NCBI GenBank assembly: GCA_017533485.1
Contig: JAFXIC010000001.1
Location: forward strand, 1 to 47,664
Direction: 5' to 3'
Source: Oscillospiraceae bacterium
Lineage (GTDB): Bacteria; Bacillota; Clostridia; Oscillospirales; Ruminococcaceae
DNA: 47,664 nt
This document shows positions 8,707 to 16,026 of the stretch, one piece after another (position 1 is the first letter of the stretch; every line of letters begins with the position of its first letter). The position numbers and the translations under genes were made by a program. The notes below the pieces were generated by a model that searched no databases, was not told where the DNA came from, and saw only the letters and a program-made list of their open reading frames with translations.

Positions 8707-9732
8707 TTATACGAGTGTGGGTGCAGGGTGGGAAGCGAGGAAGTCATGAAGCGCATAGAGGTGTTTCGCGAGCGCATCAAAGCTTTCGGGGCGAATTGAC
8801 TGCGGCCCGTCACATACCGCGTGTGCAGGATCGTTGTGGACTTCGATGATGAGACCGTCCGCGCCTGCTGTGACGGCGGCAGGCGCCGTCTGCGGTACGA
8901 GCCATGCTTTTCCTGCGGCGTGGCTGGGGTCAATGATAATCGGGATATGGGTCAGACGGCGGAGCACCGGTACTGCACCGATATCGAGTGTATTTCTTGT
9001 ATAGGTTTCGAAGGTGCGGATGCCGCGCTCACAGAGAATGACATTGTGGTTGCCGCCGGCCATGATATATTCCGCGCTCATCAGCCATTCCTCATAGGTT
9101 GCACAGAGTCCGCGCTTGAGGAGTACAGGCTTTTCCTGTCTTCCGAGGCGTTTCAGGAGATCGAAGTTCTGCATATTTCTTGCACCGACCTGAATCAGAT
9201 CGACATCGGCGAATTCCGGAAGCTGGGAAGCGTCCATAATTTCCGTTACAATCGGAAGACCGGTTTCTTCGCGTGCAACCTTTAAAAGCTCAAGTCCGCG
9301 GGTTCCCATACCCTGGAAGGAGTAGGGGGAGGTACGGGGCTTGTATGCGCCGCCGCGGAGGATGGTTGCACCGCTTGCCTTGACCTGTTTTGCGATGGCA
9401 ACGATCTGTTCTTCGCTTTCGACCGAGCAGGGGCCTGCCATCAGCGTCAGACTTCCGCCGCCGATTGTGGTATTGCCGACCGGAATGATTGTCGGATCGG
9501 GATGGAATTTCCGGTTTGCGTGCTTATAGGGTTCTTGTACACGCTTGACATCCTCTACGATATCGAGTGCAGAAATGAGGTCTGTGTCGATCGCGGCAGT
9601 ATCGCCTACCAGTCCTAAGATGGTATGAGAGGTACCGACGCTCTTGTGGACATCAATCTGTTTTTCCGCAAGCCAGTCCATCAGGCTTGCGAGCTGGGCT
9701 TCATTGGGGTTTTGTTTGAGAACAACGATCAT
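8707..9732 (-). CDS. aroF: 3-deoxy-7-phosphoheptulonate (DAHP) synthase, type I-beta
   Basis: Condenses PEP and erythrose 4-phosphate, the entry step of aromatic amino acid synthesis. The 341-residue product starts MIVVLKQNPNEAQ and carries an N-terminal ferredoxin-like regulatory domain (about 1-70), as in the Thermotoga type of DAHP synthase where it mediates feedback inhibition by Tyr. The TIM-barrel catalytic domain follows with AGPCSVES, RGGAYKPRTSPYSFQG, GARNMQNFDLL and DPSHAAGK. The start is the internal ATG preceded by AAGGAAGG. It is first in the operon, directly behind the terminator of the Phe/Tyr leader, as expected for the committed enzyme under end-product control. Confidence 0.95.
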   Translation of the reverse strand: MIVVLKQNPNEAQLASLMDWLAEKQIDVHKSVGTSHTILGLVGDTAAIDTDLISALDIVEDVKRVQEPYKHANRKFHPDPTIIPVGNTTIGGGSLTLMAGPCSVESEEQIVAIAKQVKASGATILRGGAYKPRTSPYSFQGMGTRGLELLKVAREETGLPIVTEIMDASQLPEFADVDLIQVGARNMQNFDLLKRLGRQEKPVLLKRGLCATYEEWLMSAEYIMAGGNHNVILCERGIRTFETYTRNTLDIGAVPVLRRLTHIPIIIDPSHAAGKAWLVPQTAPAAVTAGADGLIIEVHNDPAHAVCDGPQSIRPESFDALAKHLYALHDFLASHPAPTLV

Positions 9733-9774
9733 GCGTAATTCCTTCCTTTCGGTATGCATCAGTTTTGTGATACG

Positions 9775-9807
9775 AAAAAACGCTCACAGCCGGTTTGACT
9801 GTGAGCG
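9775..9807 (-). terminator. Attenuator terminator ahead of aroF
   Basis: On the minus strand CGCTCACAG (9799-9807) and CTGTGAGCG (9781-9789) form a perfect 9-bp stem with a 9-nt loop, followed at once by six U residues (9775-9780). It lies between the aromatic leader peptide and aroF, about 43 nt before the aroF start. Its position inside the 5' leader makes it an attenuator rather than an end-of-operon terminator. An upstream GGCUCACGC stretch (about 9835-9844) resembles the 5' arm and might compete for the 3' arm; this is speculative. Confidence 0.85.
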
Positions 9808-9856
9808 CGTTGGTATCGAAATGAAATTTCCGGATGCGTGAGCCGCAAAACAGATT

Positions 9857-9970
9857 TCACTGAACTTCGTGCGTTGTTCCAGACAAACCGAAAGAGACCT
9901 CATCTTTAAAAAAGAAAAAGCCATAATAAAAGTATTCGGTTGCAAAAAACTTCGCATTCATATGAAACAT
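9857..9970 (-). CDS. Phe/Tyr-rich leader peptide of the aromatic operon
   Basis: A 37-codon reading frame on the minus strand that fits a transcription-attenuation leader. ATG at 9970 is preceded by AAAGGAG at 10 nt. Residues 8-21 read FFATEYFYYGFFFF: 10 of 14 are Phe or Tyr, including four consecutive Phe codons. The frame ends at TGA about 50 nt before the terminator stem. The promoter at 10006-10034 places the transcription start about 30 nt upstream. The operon it precedes makes exactly Phe and Tyr. By analogy with the pheA and trp leaders of enterobacteria, ribosome stalling at scarce Tyr-tRNA or Phe-tRNA would prevent the terminator from forming. Function is inferred; the reading frame, ribosome site and codon bias are directly visible. 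Confidence 0.85.
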   Translation of the reverse strand: MFHMNAKFFATEYFYYGFFFFKDEVSFGLSGTTHEVQ

Positions 9971-10005
9971 TTTGTACGGACTCCTTTCTTCCGAATTCTG
10001 TTATT

Positions 10006-10034
10006 ATGATACCACAGCCGCGGCGAAAAATCAA
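10006..10034 (-). promoter_or_regulatory. Promoter of the aromatic amino acid operon
   Basis: On the minus strand -35 TTGATT (10029-10034) and -10 TATCAT (10006-10011) are 17 bp apart, with a TG element one base upstream of the -10 (extended -10). The predicted transcript begins near 9999 and reads into the aromatic leader peptide. A TTGACA lies slightly further upstream but at 24 bp spacing, so it is less suitable. Confidence 0.7.
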
Positions 10035-10148
10035 GTGTCAAATATCCCAATCTTGCATAAAACCGATGCCGGCGATTTTGGACAATTTAACGAATTAAAG
10101 TGTTCAAGCTTTCAAGTGTGATAAGTTGAAAAAATTTTTCGTTACCTA

Positions 10149-10177
10149 GTGACAAATTGAAAAATATGTGATATAAT
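10149..10177 (+). promoter_or_regulatory. Promoter of the DD-carboxypeptidase gene
   Basis: -35 GTGACA (10149-10154) and consensus -10 TATAAT (10172-10177), 17 bp apart. The predicted start near 10184 leaves about 60 nt of leader before the ATG at 10245. It diverges from the aromatic operon promoter about 115 bp away. Confidence 0.75.
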
Positions 10178-10244
10178 AGAATACGGAATATCCTGAGCCG
10201 CCCGATTGCCGGCGCTTCAGGAAAAATAGAAAGGATGAAATCTC

Positions 10245-11561
10245 ATGAGCAAAGCAAAGGAACAGAAATCTTCTTCCGGTATCTCGTTCATCATGGTTTT
10301 AGTGCTGCTGCTTTCCATCGCAGGCCTTGCGTTTGGTGCATATAAGCTGATTATGGACGGAAAGGATACCGTTCCCCCGACCGGCTCGATTACCATGAAA
10401 GTCGGTGAGGTACGGACACTGGAAACGGTGATCGGTACGGATTTTACCTGCCAGATTTATGACGAATCCATCGCGGTGATTGATGAAACCCATCTTCTGA
10501 CTGCAACAGCCGCAGGCTCGACGACAATTGTCGCACAGTCCCCCGACGGCAAGAGTCAGGTCTTTTCGCTGACCGTAACCGGCGAGGGTGTGGTCTTTGT
10601 CACCGAAACGACTACGACCACCACCACCACCGAAACGACCACGATGGAAACGACAACACAGCCGCTTCCCGAAGGTTCTGTCACCGGCATCGAGCTTACC
10701 TTCTATTCCGTCACCCTGAAAGTAGGCGAAAAGAAAATGCCGATCGTAACAATGTTCCCTGCGGATGCGAATGATAAGTCCGAAAAATGGACATCCACCG
10801 ACGATAAGGTTGCAAAGGTAGACTGGCTCGGCAATATCACCGCAGTCGCACCCGGAACCTGCACCATCCGCGTCACTTCCGTCAATAACCCGAATGTATA
10901 TGCAGAAGTCTCTGTAACCGTTCCCGGTGCTTCTACCACCACAACAACAACCACTACGACTGCTGCAACCACGACCACTACGACCACCTCTGCACTGTCC
11001 TCGTCCACGACCACTACAACTACGACCAATGCTGCAAATGCAGACGGTCTGACTTATGTACAGGGCATCCTGATTGCCAATAAAACCTATGGCTTGCCCG
11101 CGGACTATAATCCCGGCGTGGACAGCGCCGCACAAGCTGCTTTCAATACGATGCAGGCAGCTGCAAAAAAAGACGGAAAAAGCCTGAGCATCTGCTCAGG
11201 CTTTCGTTCTTACGCACTACAGAAAACCCTCTACGATAAATATGTCAAGCGCGACGGAAAGGCAAAAGCCGACACCTATTCTGCGCGGCCGGGCCATTCC
11301 GAGCATCAGACCGGACTGGCGTTTGATATCAATAAGGCAAGCGACAGCTTTGCGAATACGCCCGAAGCGAAATGGCTGGCAGATAACTGCTGGAAATACG
11401 GCTTTATCATCCGCTATCCGAAGGGCAAGGAACATATCACAGGCTATAAGTATGAGCCGTGGCATATCCGCTATCTCGGTACAGAGCTTGCCGAAAAGGT
11501 ATACCGCAGCGGCAAGACGCTGGAGGAATATCTCGGTATCACATCTGTCTATCAGGACTGA
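10245..11561 (+). CDS. Membrane-anchored D,D-carboxypeptidase (VanY/M15B) with two Ig-like domains
   Basis: A surface peptidoglycan enzyme of 438 residues, predicted to trim the terminal D-Ala of stem peptides. Residues about 14-36 form one N-terminal membrane anchor. Two bacterial Ig-like (Big_2-type) domains follow (about 48-115 and 145-224), each flanked by Thr-rich linkers (about 120-141 and 226-263). The C-terminal domain (about 265-430) is M15B peptidase: SGFRSYALQ, then HSEHQTGLAFD with zinc ligands H354 and D361, and EPWH with catalytic E404 and ligand H407. All metal residues are intact, so it should be active. The Thr linkers look like those of the scaffoldins and the CapA lipoprotein in this window. 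A vancomycin-resistance role is not implied; no van regulators or ligases are nearby. Confidence 0.9.
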   Translation: MSKAKEQKSSSGISFIMVLVLLLSIAGLAFGAYKLIMDGKDTVPPTGSITMKVGEVRTLETVIGTDFTCQIYDESIAVIDETHLLTATAAGSTTIVAQSPDGKSQVFSLTVTGEGVVFVTETTTTTTTTETTTMETTTQPLPEGSVTGIELTFYSVTLKVGEKKMPIVTMFPADANDKSEKWTSTDDKVAKVDWLGNITAVAPGTCTIRVTSVNNPNVYAEVSVTVPGASTTTTTTTTTAATTTTTTTSALSSSTTTTTTTNAANADGLTYVQGILIANKTYGLPADYNPGVDSAAQAAFNTMQAAAKKDGKSLSICSGFRSYALQKTLYDKYVKRDGKAKADTYSARPGHSEHQTGLAFDINKASDSFANTPEAKWLADNCWKYGFIIRYPKGKEHITGYKYEPWHIRYLGTELAEKVYRSGKTLEEYLGITSVYQD

Positions 11562-11571
11562 ATCTTACCAA

Positions 11572-11621
11572 AATCCCTCTCCGGAACCAGCGCCCCGAAC
11601 GGGTGGTTCCTGAGAGGGATT
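11572..11621. terminator. Strong stem-loop between the carboxypeptidase gene and pyrB
   Basis: AATCCCTCTC (11572-11581) pairs with GAGAGGGATT (11612-11621), and inside it GGAACCA pairs with TGGTTCC: about 17 bp in total with one interruption. No uridine run follows on the plus strand, so it may stabilise or punctuate mRNA rather than terminate efficiently. It starts 11 nt after the carboxypeptidase stop. Confidence 0.5.
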
Positions 11622-11649
11622 CTGCATGAAAATTTCCCCGAAAGCCCTC

Positions 11650-11678
11650 TTGCCAAACAAGCGGAAACGTAGTATAAT
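11650..11678 (+). promoter_or_regulatory. Promoter of pyrB
   Basis: -35 TTGCCA (11650-11655) and perfect -10 TATAAT (11673-11678) with a 17-bp spacer. The predicted start is near 11685, giving a leader of about 72 nt before the pyrB ATG. No PyrR-type anti-antiterminator or terminator is evident in that short leader. Confidence 0.85.
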
Positions 11679-11756
11679 AGAACGGAAAGAATTTTATGTC
11701 CCCAGCAGATAAGGAATGCTGCATCTATGATCCGTGTATTTGAAAGGACGTTTTGT

Positions 11757-12854
11757 ATGGAAAAGAAGTATCCGCATTTTATTGACCTGAATGATTATCC
11801 GGTAGAGTGGTGGAATAAGCTGATGAAGCTCGGCGCGGAAATCTATGCCCACCCCCAGCGTTATGTGCAGGCGTGTGCCGGAAAGATTATGGCAACGCTG
11901 TTTTATGAACCGTCCACCCGTACACAGATGAGCTTCCAGTCCGCGATGATCCGTCTCGGCGGAAGTATCATCGGTTTTGATAATCCGATGAGTTCCTCGG
12001 TTTCGAAGGGCGAGAATCTGAAGGATACGACAAAGGTTGTCAGCTCGTATTCCGATATCCTGATTATCCGTCATCCGATGGCAGGTGCCGCGAAAGCCTC
12101 CGCACTCTCCGCGGATTGTCCGGTCATCAATGCGGGTGACGGCGGCCATCTCCATCCGACACAAACACTGACCGACCTGATGACGCTCCGTATGGAGAAG
12201 GGACGGCTCGATCATCTCACCATCGGTCTTTGCGGAGATTTGCTGTACGGAAGAACTGTGCATTCGCTCTGTAAAGCACTTTCCTGCTATCCGAATAACC
12301 GCTTTGTGCTGATCTCAACGCCGGAGCTTCGGATTCCGGAGTATATTATCAAGATTCTGGAGCAGCACGGCTGTTCGTATACAGAAGAAACCTCGCTCGA
12401 TCATGCAATCGGTGAACTGGATGTGCTCTATATGACACGGATTCAGCGGGAACGCTTTCCCTCTGAGGCGGAATATCTTGCACAAAAGGATATCTATCGG
12501 CTGACGCCCGAAAAGATGGCGCACGCAAAAGCGGATCTTGCTGTACTGCATCCGCTTCCGAGAGTGGATGAAATCGAGGCGGCGGTCGATGACGACGACA
12601 GAGCACTCTATTTTAAACAGGCGAAATATGGTATGTATATCCGAATGGCATTGATTCTGACCATGCTGGAGATGAAGGATGTTCCGGAGCTGCTGCACGG
12701 CGAACAGTGTACCGGACTGCGGTGCGTGAACCCGAAATGCGTTGCGACCCACGAGCACTATCTTCCGCATCCATTCCTGATGGAGAGCGGTCATATGGTA
12801 TGTGAATACTGTGAGGAGCGTGCGCTGGAGGAAGAAATTCCCGCAGAACGATAA
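11757..12854 (+). CDS. pyrB: Aspartate carbamoyltransferase with PyrI-like zinc-binding C-terminal tail
   Basis: Catalyses carbamoylation of aspartate in pyrimidine synthesis. Residues 1 to about 310 form the catalytic chain, with carbamoyl-phosphate motif FYEPSTRTQMSF, SSYSDILIIRHP, GDGGHLHPTQTL and HPLPRVDEI. The remaining 50 residues are unusual: a Cys cluster C323-x4-C328-x20-C349-x2-C352, including CVNPKC and CEYC, matches the four-Cys zinc site of the separate PyrI regulatory chain (C-x4-C-x23-C-x2-C in E. coli). The allosteric nucleotide-binding domain of PyrI is absent. The start is the ATG at 11757 (AAAGGA at 8 nt), giving 365 residues. No pyrI or other pyr gene is adjacent. The zinc tail may stabilise trimer contacts, by analogy with PyrB-PyrI contacts. 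Confidence 0.93.
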   Translation: MEKKYPHFIDLNDYPVEWWNKLMKLGAEIYAHPQRYVQACAGKIMATLFYEPSTRTQMSFQSAMIRLGGSIIGFDNPMSSSVSKGENLKDTTKVVSSYSDILIIRHPMAGAAKASALSADCPVINAGDGGHLHPTQTLTDLMTLRMEKGRLDHLTIGLCGDLLYGRTVHSLCKALSCYPNNRFVLISTPELRIPEYIIKILEQHGCSYTEETSLDHAIGELDVLYMTRIQRERFPSEAEYLAQKDIYRLTPEKMAHAKADLAVLHPLPRVDEIEAAVDDDDRALYFKQAKYGMYIRMALILTMLEMKDVPELLHGEQCTGLRCVNPKCVATHEHYLPHPFLMESGHMVCEYCEERALEEEIPAER

Positions 12855-12876
12855 TGGGGCGCTGCCCCAGACCCCG
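12853..12876 (+). repeat. GGGGCGCTGCCCC 3'-end element (pyrB copy)
   Basis: ATGGGGCGCTGCCCCAGACCC overlaps the last bases of the pyrB stop codon. It matches the pfkA-linked copy (318-342, minus strand) except at one position. The GGGGC/GCCCC core can fold into a short hairpin. In both places the element reads in the sense direction at the very end of a transcription unit. Confidence 0.6.
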
Positions 12877-13469
12877 ACAATATTTTTTCTGTATTCTTAT
12901 GTTTATCTTCCTAGCATTGTTTTCGTGCTGGGATAAAACGAAAGGGGCAAACCAAGGGCAAGGGGGGAGTGTTCGAGCACCGCTCTCACGTCTCCCCCTT
13001 ACCCTATGGTTTTCCCCTTTCAAACCCCTTTCCGTTACCCATCCCCCCTCTAGAGGCGTGCTCTTACGATAAAAATGGTTGAAATAATTTGCGTGCAGAT
13101 GATTGATGTTCTGTATGGGGCGCGGTGCTTGTAAGTAAGTGCGTTCTGATAAGGTGCAGCATAAGAGAGGAGGGGATGAGTTGGAAGGGGGTACAAGGGG
13201 GAAACCCTGAAGGGGAGGAGAGAATGCGCGGGAGCGCTCTTTCCTCCCCTATGGGTGTCCCCCTTGATCTTTATTCGGATATAAGAAGAAAGGGGACAAC
13301 CAAAGATAAGGGGGAGTGTTCGAACTTCGTTCTCACGTCTCCCCCTTCCCTATGGGTGTCCCCCTTGTTTCGTTTACGGATATAAAAAGAATGAGGAGAA
13401 TGAAAGTAAGGGAGTGTTCAAGCAACGTGCGCAACTCGCCCCCTTGGTTATTTTCGCTTTATGATTCCG
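12877..13469. repeat. Repeat-filled noncoding region: copies B, C and D of the palindromic element
   Basis: No gene is supported here. 12962-13009 repeats the GGGGGAGTGTTCGAGC...CTCCCCC module (copy C), and the bases after it resemble the tail of copy A. 13161-13266 is nearly identical to 29-136 (copy B, left module). 13309-13355 is nearly identical to 161-207 (right module). 13408-13448 holds a degenerate fourth version. Each module has GGGGG-type blocks pairing with CCCCC-type blocks, giving long hairpins. The frame 13125-13385 crosses only repeat sequence and is rejected as a gene. The cluster sits between the 3' ends of pyrB and acpP, which converge. Confidence 0.75.
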
Positions 13470-13513
13470 AAAAATAAAAACAGACTCCCCACAATACCCT
13501 GTGAGAAGTCCGT
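13470..13513 (-). terminator. Intrinsic terminator of acpP
   Basis: On the minus strand a 14-bp stem including G-U pairs (arms 13500-13513 and 13480-13493) with a 6-nt loop is followed by TTTTTATTTTT. It begins 8 nt after the acpP stop. Confidence 0.85.
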
Positions 13514-13520
13514 TTGCGGA

Positions 13521-13748
13521 TTACTGATAATTCTCGATGTAGTCTACCACATCACCGACAGTCTTGATGCTGTCAACCGCATCATCCGGCACAGCCATTT
13601 CAAATTCCTCGGAAATTGTCTTCATCAGTAAAACAACATCCAGAGAATCTGCGTTCAGGTCTTCGAGGATATCGGCATCCATTGTGATTTCGTCCTCATC
13701 GACATCCAGCTGATCGAGAATGATCTCCTTGATCTTATCAAAAATCAT
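13521..13748 (-). CDS. acpP: Acyl carrier protein
   Basis: A 75-residue acidic carrier for growing acyl chains in fatty acid synthesis. DSLDVV contains the serine that receives 4'-phosphopantetheine, within the conserved ILEDLNADSLD helix start. Four-helix topology and net negative charge are as expected. The start is the internal ATG at 13748: TGAAAGGAG lies upstream and the conserved protein begins there; the longer frame would add 39 residues of non-homologous sequence. It is monocistronic, with its own promoter and terminator, and away from other fatty acid genes in this window. Whether it serves primary lipid synthesis or a specialised pathway cannot be told from sequence alone. Confidence 0.92.
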   Translation of the reverse strand: MIFDKIKEIILDQLDVDEDEITMDADILEDLNADSLDVVLLMKTISEEFEMAVPDDAVDSIKTVGDVVDYIENYQ

Positions 13749-13811
13749 AGTTGGCACTCCTTTCAAAAAGGCTATTGTGCGCAGAAGATGAATGTGCCGC
13801 GCATCGTTTAT

Positions 13812-13840
13812 AGTATAACTTGTTACGCCCAAAAGGTCAA
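13812..13840 (-). promoter_or_regulatory. Promoter of acpP
   Basis: Minus strand -35 TTGACC (13835-13840) and -10 TATACT (13812-13817), spacer 17 bp. The predicted start near 13805 gives a leader of about 57 nt before the acpP ATG. Confidence 0.8.
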
Positions 13841-13988
13841 TAACTTTTTCGAGAATTTCACGCAAACAGATAGAAAACTATCTGCCGGATTTTGTTTGAA
13901 ATTTATGTATTATGCACAACAAATTCCGAAAACAGTTTCCCTGCCTGAAAAAACAACTCCCGGAAATGGATTTTGAAACGAAATATTC

Positions 13989-14017
13989 TTGACAAACAGT
14001 GCGGCTTGTGATATAAT
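13989..14017 (+). promoter_or_regulatory. Promoter of tRNA-Leu
   Basis: Perfect consensus sigma-A promoter: TTGACA (13989-13994), 17-bp spacer, TATAAT (14012-14017). It lies 10 bp before the mature tRNA 5' end. It diverges from the acpP promoter; the 148 bp between them show no other feature. Confidence 0.9.
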
Positions 14018-14026
14018 AATTTATAC

Positions 14027-14110
14027 GCCGGTGTGATGGAATTGGCAGACGTGCTGGACTCAAAATCCAGTGGTAGCGATACCGTGCGGGTTCGACCCCC
14101 GCCACCGGCA
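14027..14110 (+). tRNA. tRNA-Leu (anticodon CAA)
   Basis: 84-nt class II tRNA with a long variable arm. Acceptor stem GCCGGTG (14027-14033) pairs with CACCGGC (14103-14109), followed by discriminator A. The anticodon arm is CTGGA-CTCAAAA-TCCAG, giving anticodon CAA for UUG codons. The T arm contains GGTTCGACC. The 3' CCA is not encoded. The D loop and the long variable arm confirm the Leu identity. Confidence 0.97.
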
Positions 14111-14166
14111 TTCCCATTTTTTTGACGAATGATGCATCGGCACGGGAATTCCGATGCAGCCACCCC

Positions 14167-14200
14167 CCCACTCCGAGCGAATCAGTTCGAGTGGGCTTTT
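14167..14200 (+). terminator. Terminator after tRNA-Leu
   Basis: CCCACTC (14167-14173) pairs with GAGTGGG (14189-14195), followed by CTTTT. A second perfect 8-bp hairpin, TGCATCGG/CCGATGCA (14133-14140 and 14151-14158), lies just upstream. The small membrane protein gene may be read through from the tRNA promoter, since no separate promoter is evident. Confidence 0.6.
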
Positions 14201-14235
14201 CGTTATTCAGCCGGATGAAGGAGGCGCTTACCCCT

Positions 14236-14424
14236 ATGAAATCTACGCCCAGCGGAAAAAAGGTTGCGGTCGGAAATGTCGGCGCAAACCGTGCACAGCA
14301 GCGTGCGAGTGCAAAACAAAGAAAAAAGTCTGATTCCAAGAAACCGATGTTCATGCGCGTGCTTGTGCTGGCGATGGTCGCGGTCATGTTCCTGGGTTAT
14401 TTTCTGATGATATTTCTTCGGTAA
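14236..14424 (+). CDS. Small basic single-TM membrane protein, unknown function
   Basis: A 62-residue protein with a Lys/Arg/Gln-rich N-terminal half (residues 1-38, including QQRASAKQRKKSDSKK) and one C-terminal hydrophobic helix (about 39-60; MRVLVLAMVAVMFLGYFLMIF). This suggests a tail-anchored protein with its charged part in the cytoplasm. GGAGG lies 11 nt before the ATG, a little far. It is followed by a clear terminator, which supports a real transcription unit between tRNA-Leu and radA. I do not recognise the family. Similar small basic single-TM proteins are common in Clostridia, but assignment would need homology evidence. Confidence 0.55.
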   Translation: MKSTPSGKKVAVGNVGANRAQQRASAKQRKKSDSKKPMFMRVLVLAMVAVMFLGYFLMIFLR

Positions 14425-14461
14425 TATCAAGTTGAAATTCCCTTCTATTATATGCTGATAG

Positions 14462-14502
14462 AAAGCCGGTATTGATGCCGTTTGGCAGATACCGGCTTTT
14501 TT
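14462..14502 (+). terminator. Terminator before radA
   Basis: AAAGCCGGTAT (14462-14472) pairs perfectly over 11 bp with ATACCGGCTTT (14489-14499) and runs into a U tract. It closes the tRNA-Leu/small protein unit 34 nt before the radA ATG, so radA expression needs readthrough or an unseen promoter. Confidence 0.8.
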
Positions 14503-14535
14503 AGCAGATTCGCAGCAGGAAAGGCAGAGATTTGG

Positions 14536-15924
14536 ATGGCAAAAGCGAAGATTCATTATGAATGTATGGCGTGCGGTGCACAGTATCCGAAATGGAACGG
14601 ACGCTGTGTGAACTGCGGCGCATGGAATACGATTGAGGAGGCGATGCCTGCGCCCACGGCAGCGGTCTCTGCCGCTGGCGGAATCAGCCGTCAGGGTGCA
14701 GATCTTTCCGAACGGATCCGGGAGCTTTCTGAAATCGGAACCGATGATGATATCCGTTATGATACGGGAATGAGCGAGCTGAATCGGGTATTGGGCGGCG
14801 GACTGGTGAAAGGTTCCGTGGTGCTGCTCGGCGGCGAACCGGGAATCGGAAAAAGTACGCTGCTGCTCCAGATCTGTCAGCATCTCGGTCAGGAGCATTC
14901 GGTGCTCTATGTATCGGGAGAGGAATCGGCGCGTCAGATTAAACTGCGTGCGGAGCGTCTTCATGTCGATACGGAAAATCTGTATCTGCTGACGGTGACG
15001 GACGCAGACGCGATTTGTGAAACAATCCTCTCCACCGAACCGGATGTTGTCATTATCGACTCGATCCAGACGATGCATCTTTCGGGCTTATCTTCCGGCG
15101 CAGGCTCTGTGCCGCAGGTCAGGGAGTGTACAAGTCTTTTTCTCCAGACCGCAAAAGCAAAGGAAATTCCGATGCTGCTGGTCGGCCATGTCACAAAGGA
15201 AGGTTCGATTGCCGGCCCGAAGGTGATGGAGCATATCGTAGACGCGGTGTTGATCTTCGAGGGTGACCGCTACCAGAGCTGCCGCATTCTCCGCGCGGTC
15301 AAGAACAGATTCGGTTCTACCAATGAAATCGGCGTGTTTGAGATGAACGACAGCGGACTCTCGGAGGTTGAGAACCCCTCGGCAATGCTGCTGGAGGGCA
15401 GACCGCTCGGCGTATCAGGTACCTGCGTCTGCTGCATGATGGAGGGAAGCAGACCGATTCTTGCGGAGATTCAGGCGCTTGTTTCAAAAAGTACGCTCTC
15501 CTCACCGCGCAGAACTGCCACAGGCTTTGATTATAATCGTGTCTATATTCTGCTGGCGGTACTGGAAAAGCGCATGGGGTTGTTTTTCGGTGCGCTGGAT
15601 GTCTATCTGAATATTGTCGGCGGATTCCGACTGGATGAACCGGCAGGCGACCTGGCGGTTGCATTGACGCTCTATTCCTCGCTGATGGATAAGCCGATCG
15701 GTGAAACCGTGGTGGCATTCGGCGAAGTGGGCTTAGGCGGTGAAGTACGGAGTGTTGCGAATGCCGCACAGCGGATTCAGGAAGCGGAACGCCTCGGCTT
15801 TACACGCTGCATCCTCCCGAAACAGACTCTCAAAACCCTTCAGACACAGCGGTATCAGATGAAGCTGGAGGGGGTATCGAACCTGAAAGAGGCATTCGCC
15901 GTGTTGGAGCGGGACGCAAAATAA
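14536..15924 (+). CDS. radA: DNA repair protein RadA (Sms)
   Basis: A RecA-like helicase that drives branch migration and processes recombination intermediates. The 462-residue protein has an N-terminal zinc finger C10-x2-C13-x10-C24-x2-C27, a RecA-type ATPase with Walker A GGEPGIGKST (about 97-106) and a Walker B-like VVIIDSIQT, the RadA-specific KNRFG motif (256-260), and a C-terminal Lon-protease-like domain (about 280-460) lacking a working protease role in known family members. The start is the internal ATG at 14536, because the zinc finger follows directly and the extra upstream codons cross the terminator. All diagnostic motifs are intact. Confidence 0.96.
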   Translation: MAKAKIHYECMACGAQYPKWNGRCVNCGAWNTIEEAMPAPTAAVSAAGGISRQGADLSERIRELSEIGTDDDIRYDTGMSELNRVLGGGLVKGSVVLLGGEPGIGKSTLLLQICQHLGQEHSVLYVSGEESARQIKLRAERLHVDTENLYLLTVTDADAICETILSTEPDVVIIDSIQTMHLSGLSSGAGSVPQVRECTSLFLQTAKAKEIPMLLVGHVTKEGSIAGPKVMEHIVDAVLIFEGDRYQSCRILRAVKNRFGSTNEIGVFEMNDSGLSEVENPSAMLLEGRPLGVSGTCVCCMMEGSRPILAEIQALVSKSTLSSPRRTATGFDYNRVYILLAVLEKRMGLFFGALDVYLNIVGGFRLDEPAGDLAVALTLYSSLMDKPIGETVVAFGEVGLGGEVRSVANAAQRIQEAERLGFTRCILPKQTLKTLQTQRYQMKLEGVSNLKEAFAVLERDAK

Positions 15925-16026
15925 CCGCCGGCATCCTATACAATCGAATCGGCTTGTTTTTGTAGGATATTACAAAATTGAGATTGCGGTGTCACATTCT
16001 TCCCCCCACCGTACACCATATATACA

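Noticed and set aside
9760-10020. T-box riboswitch ahead of the aromatic operon
   Set aside because: No T-box sequence or specifier-loop layout was found; the aromatic-rich reading frame with terminator explains the region better.
10245-11561. Vancomycin-resistance determinant
   Set aside because: The M15B domain alone is a general DD-carboxypeptidase; no ligase, VanX or VanRS genes are nearby.
13125-13385. Open frame of 86 codons on the plus strand
   Set aside because: It consists entirely of repeat modules with hairpin structure; no family features.
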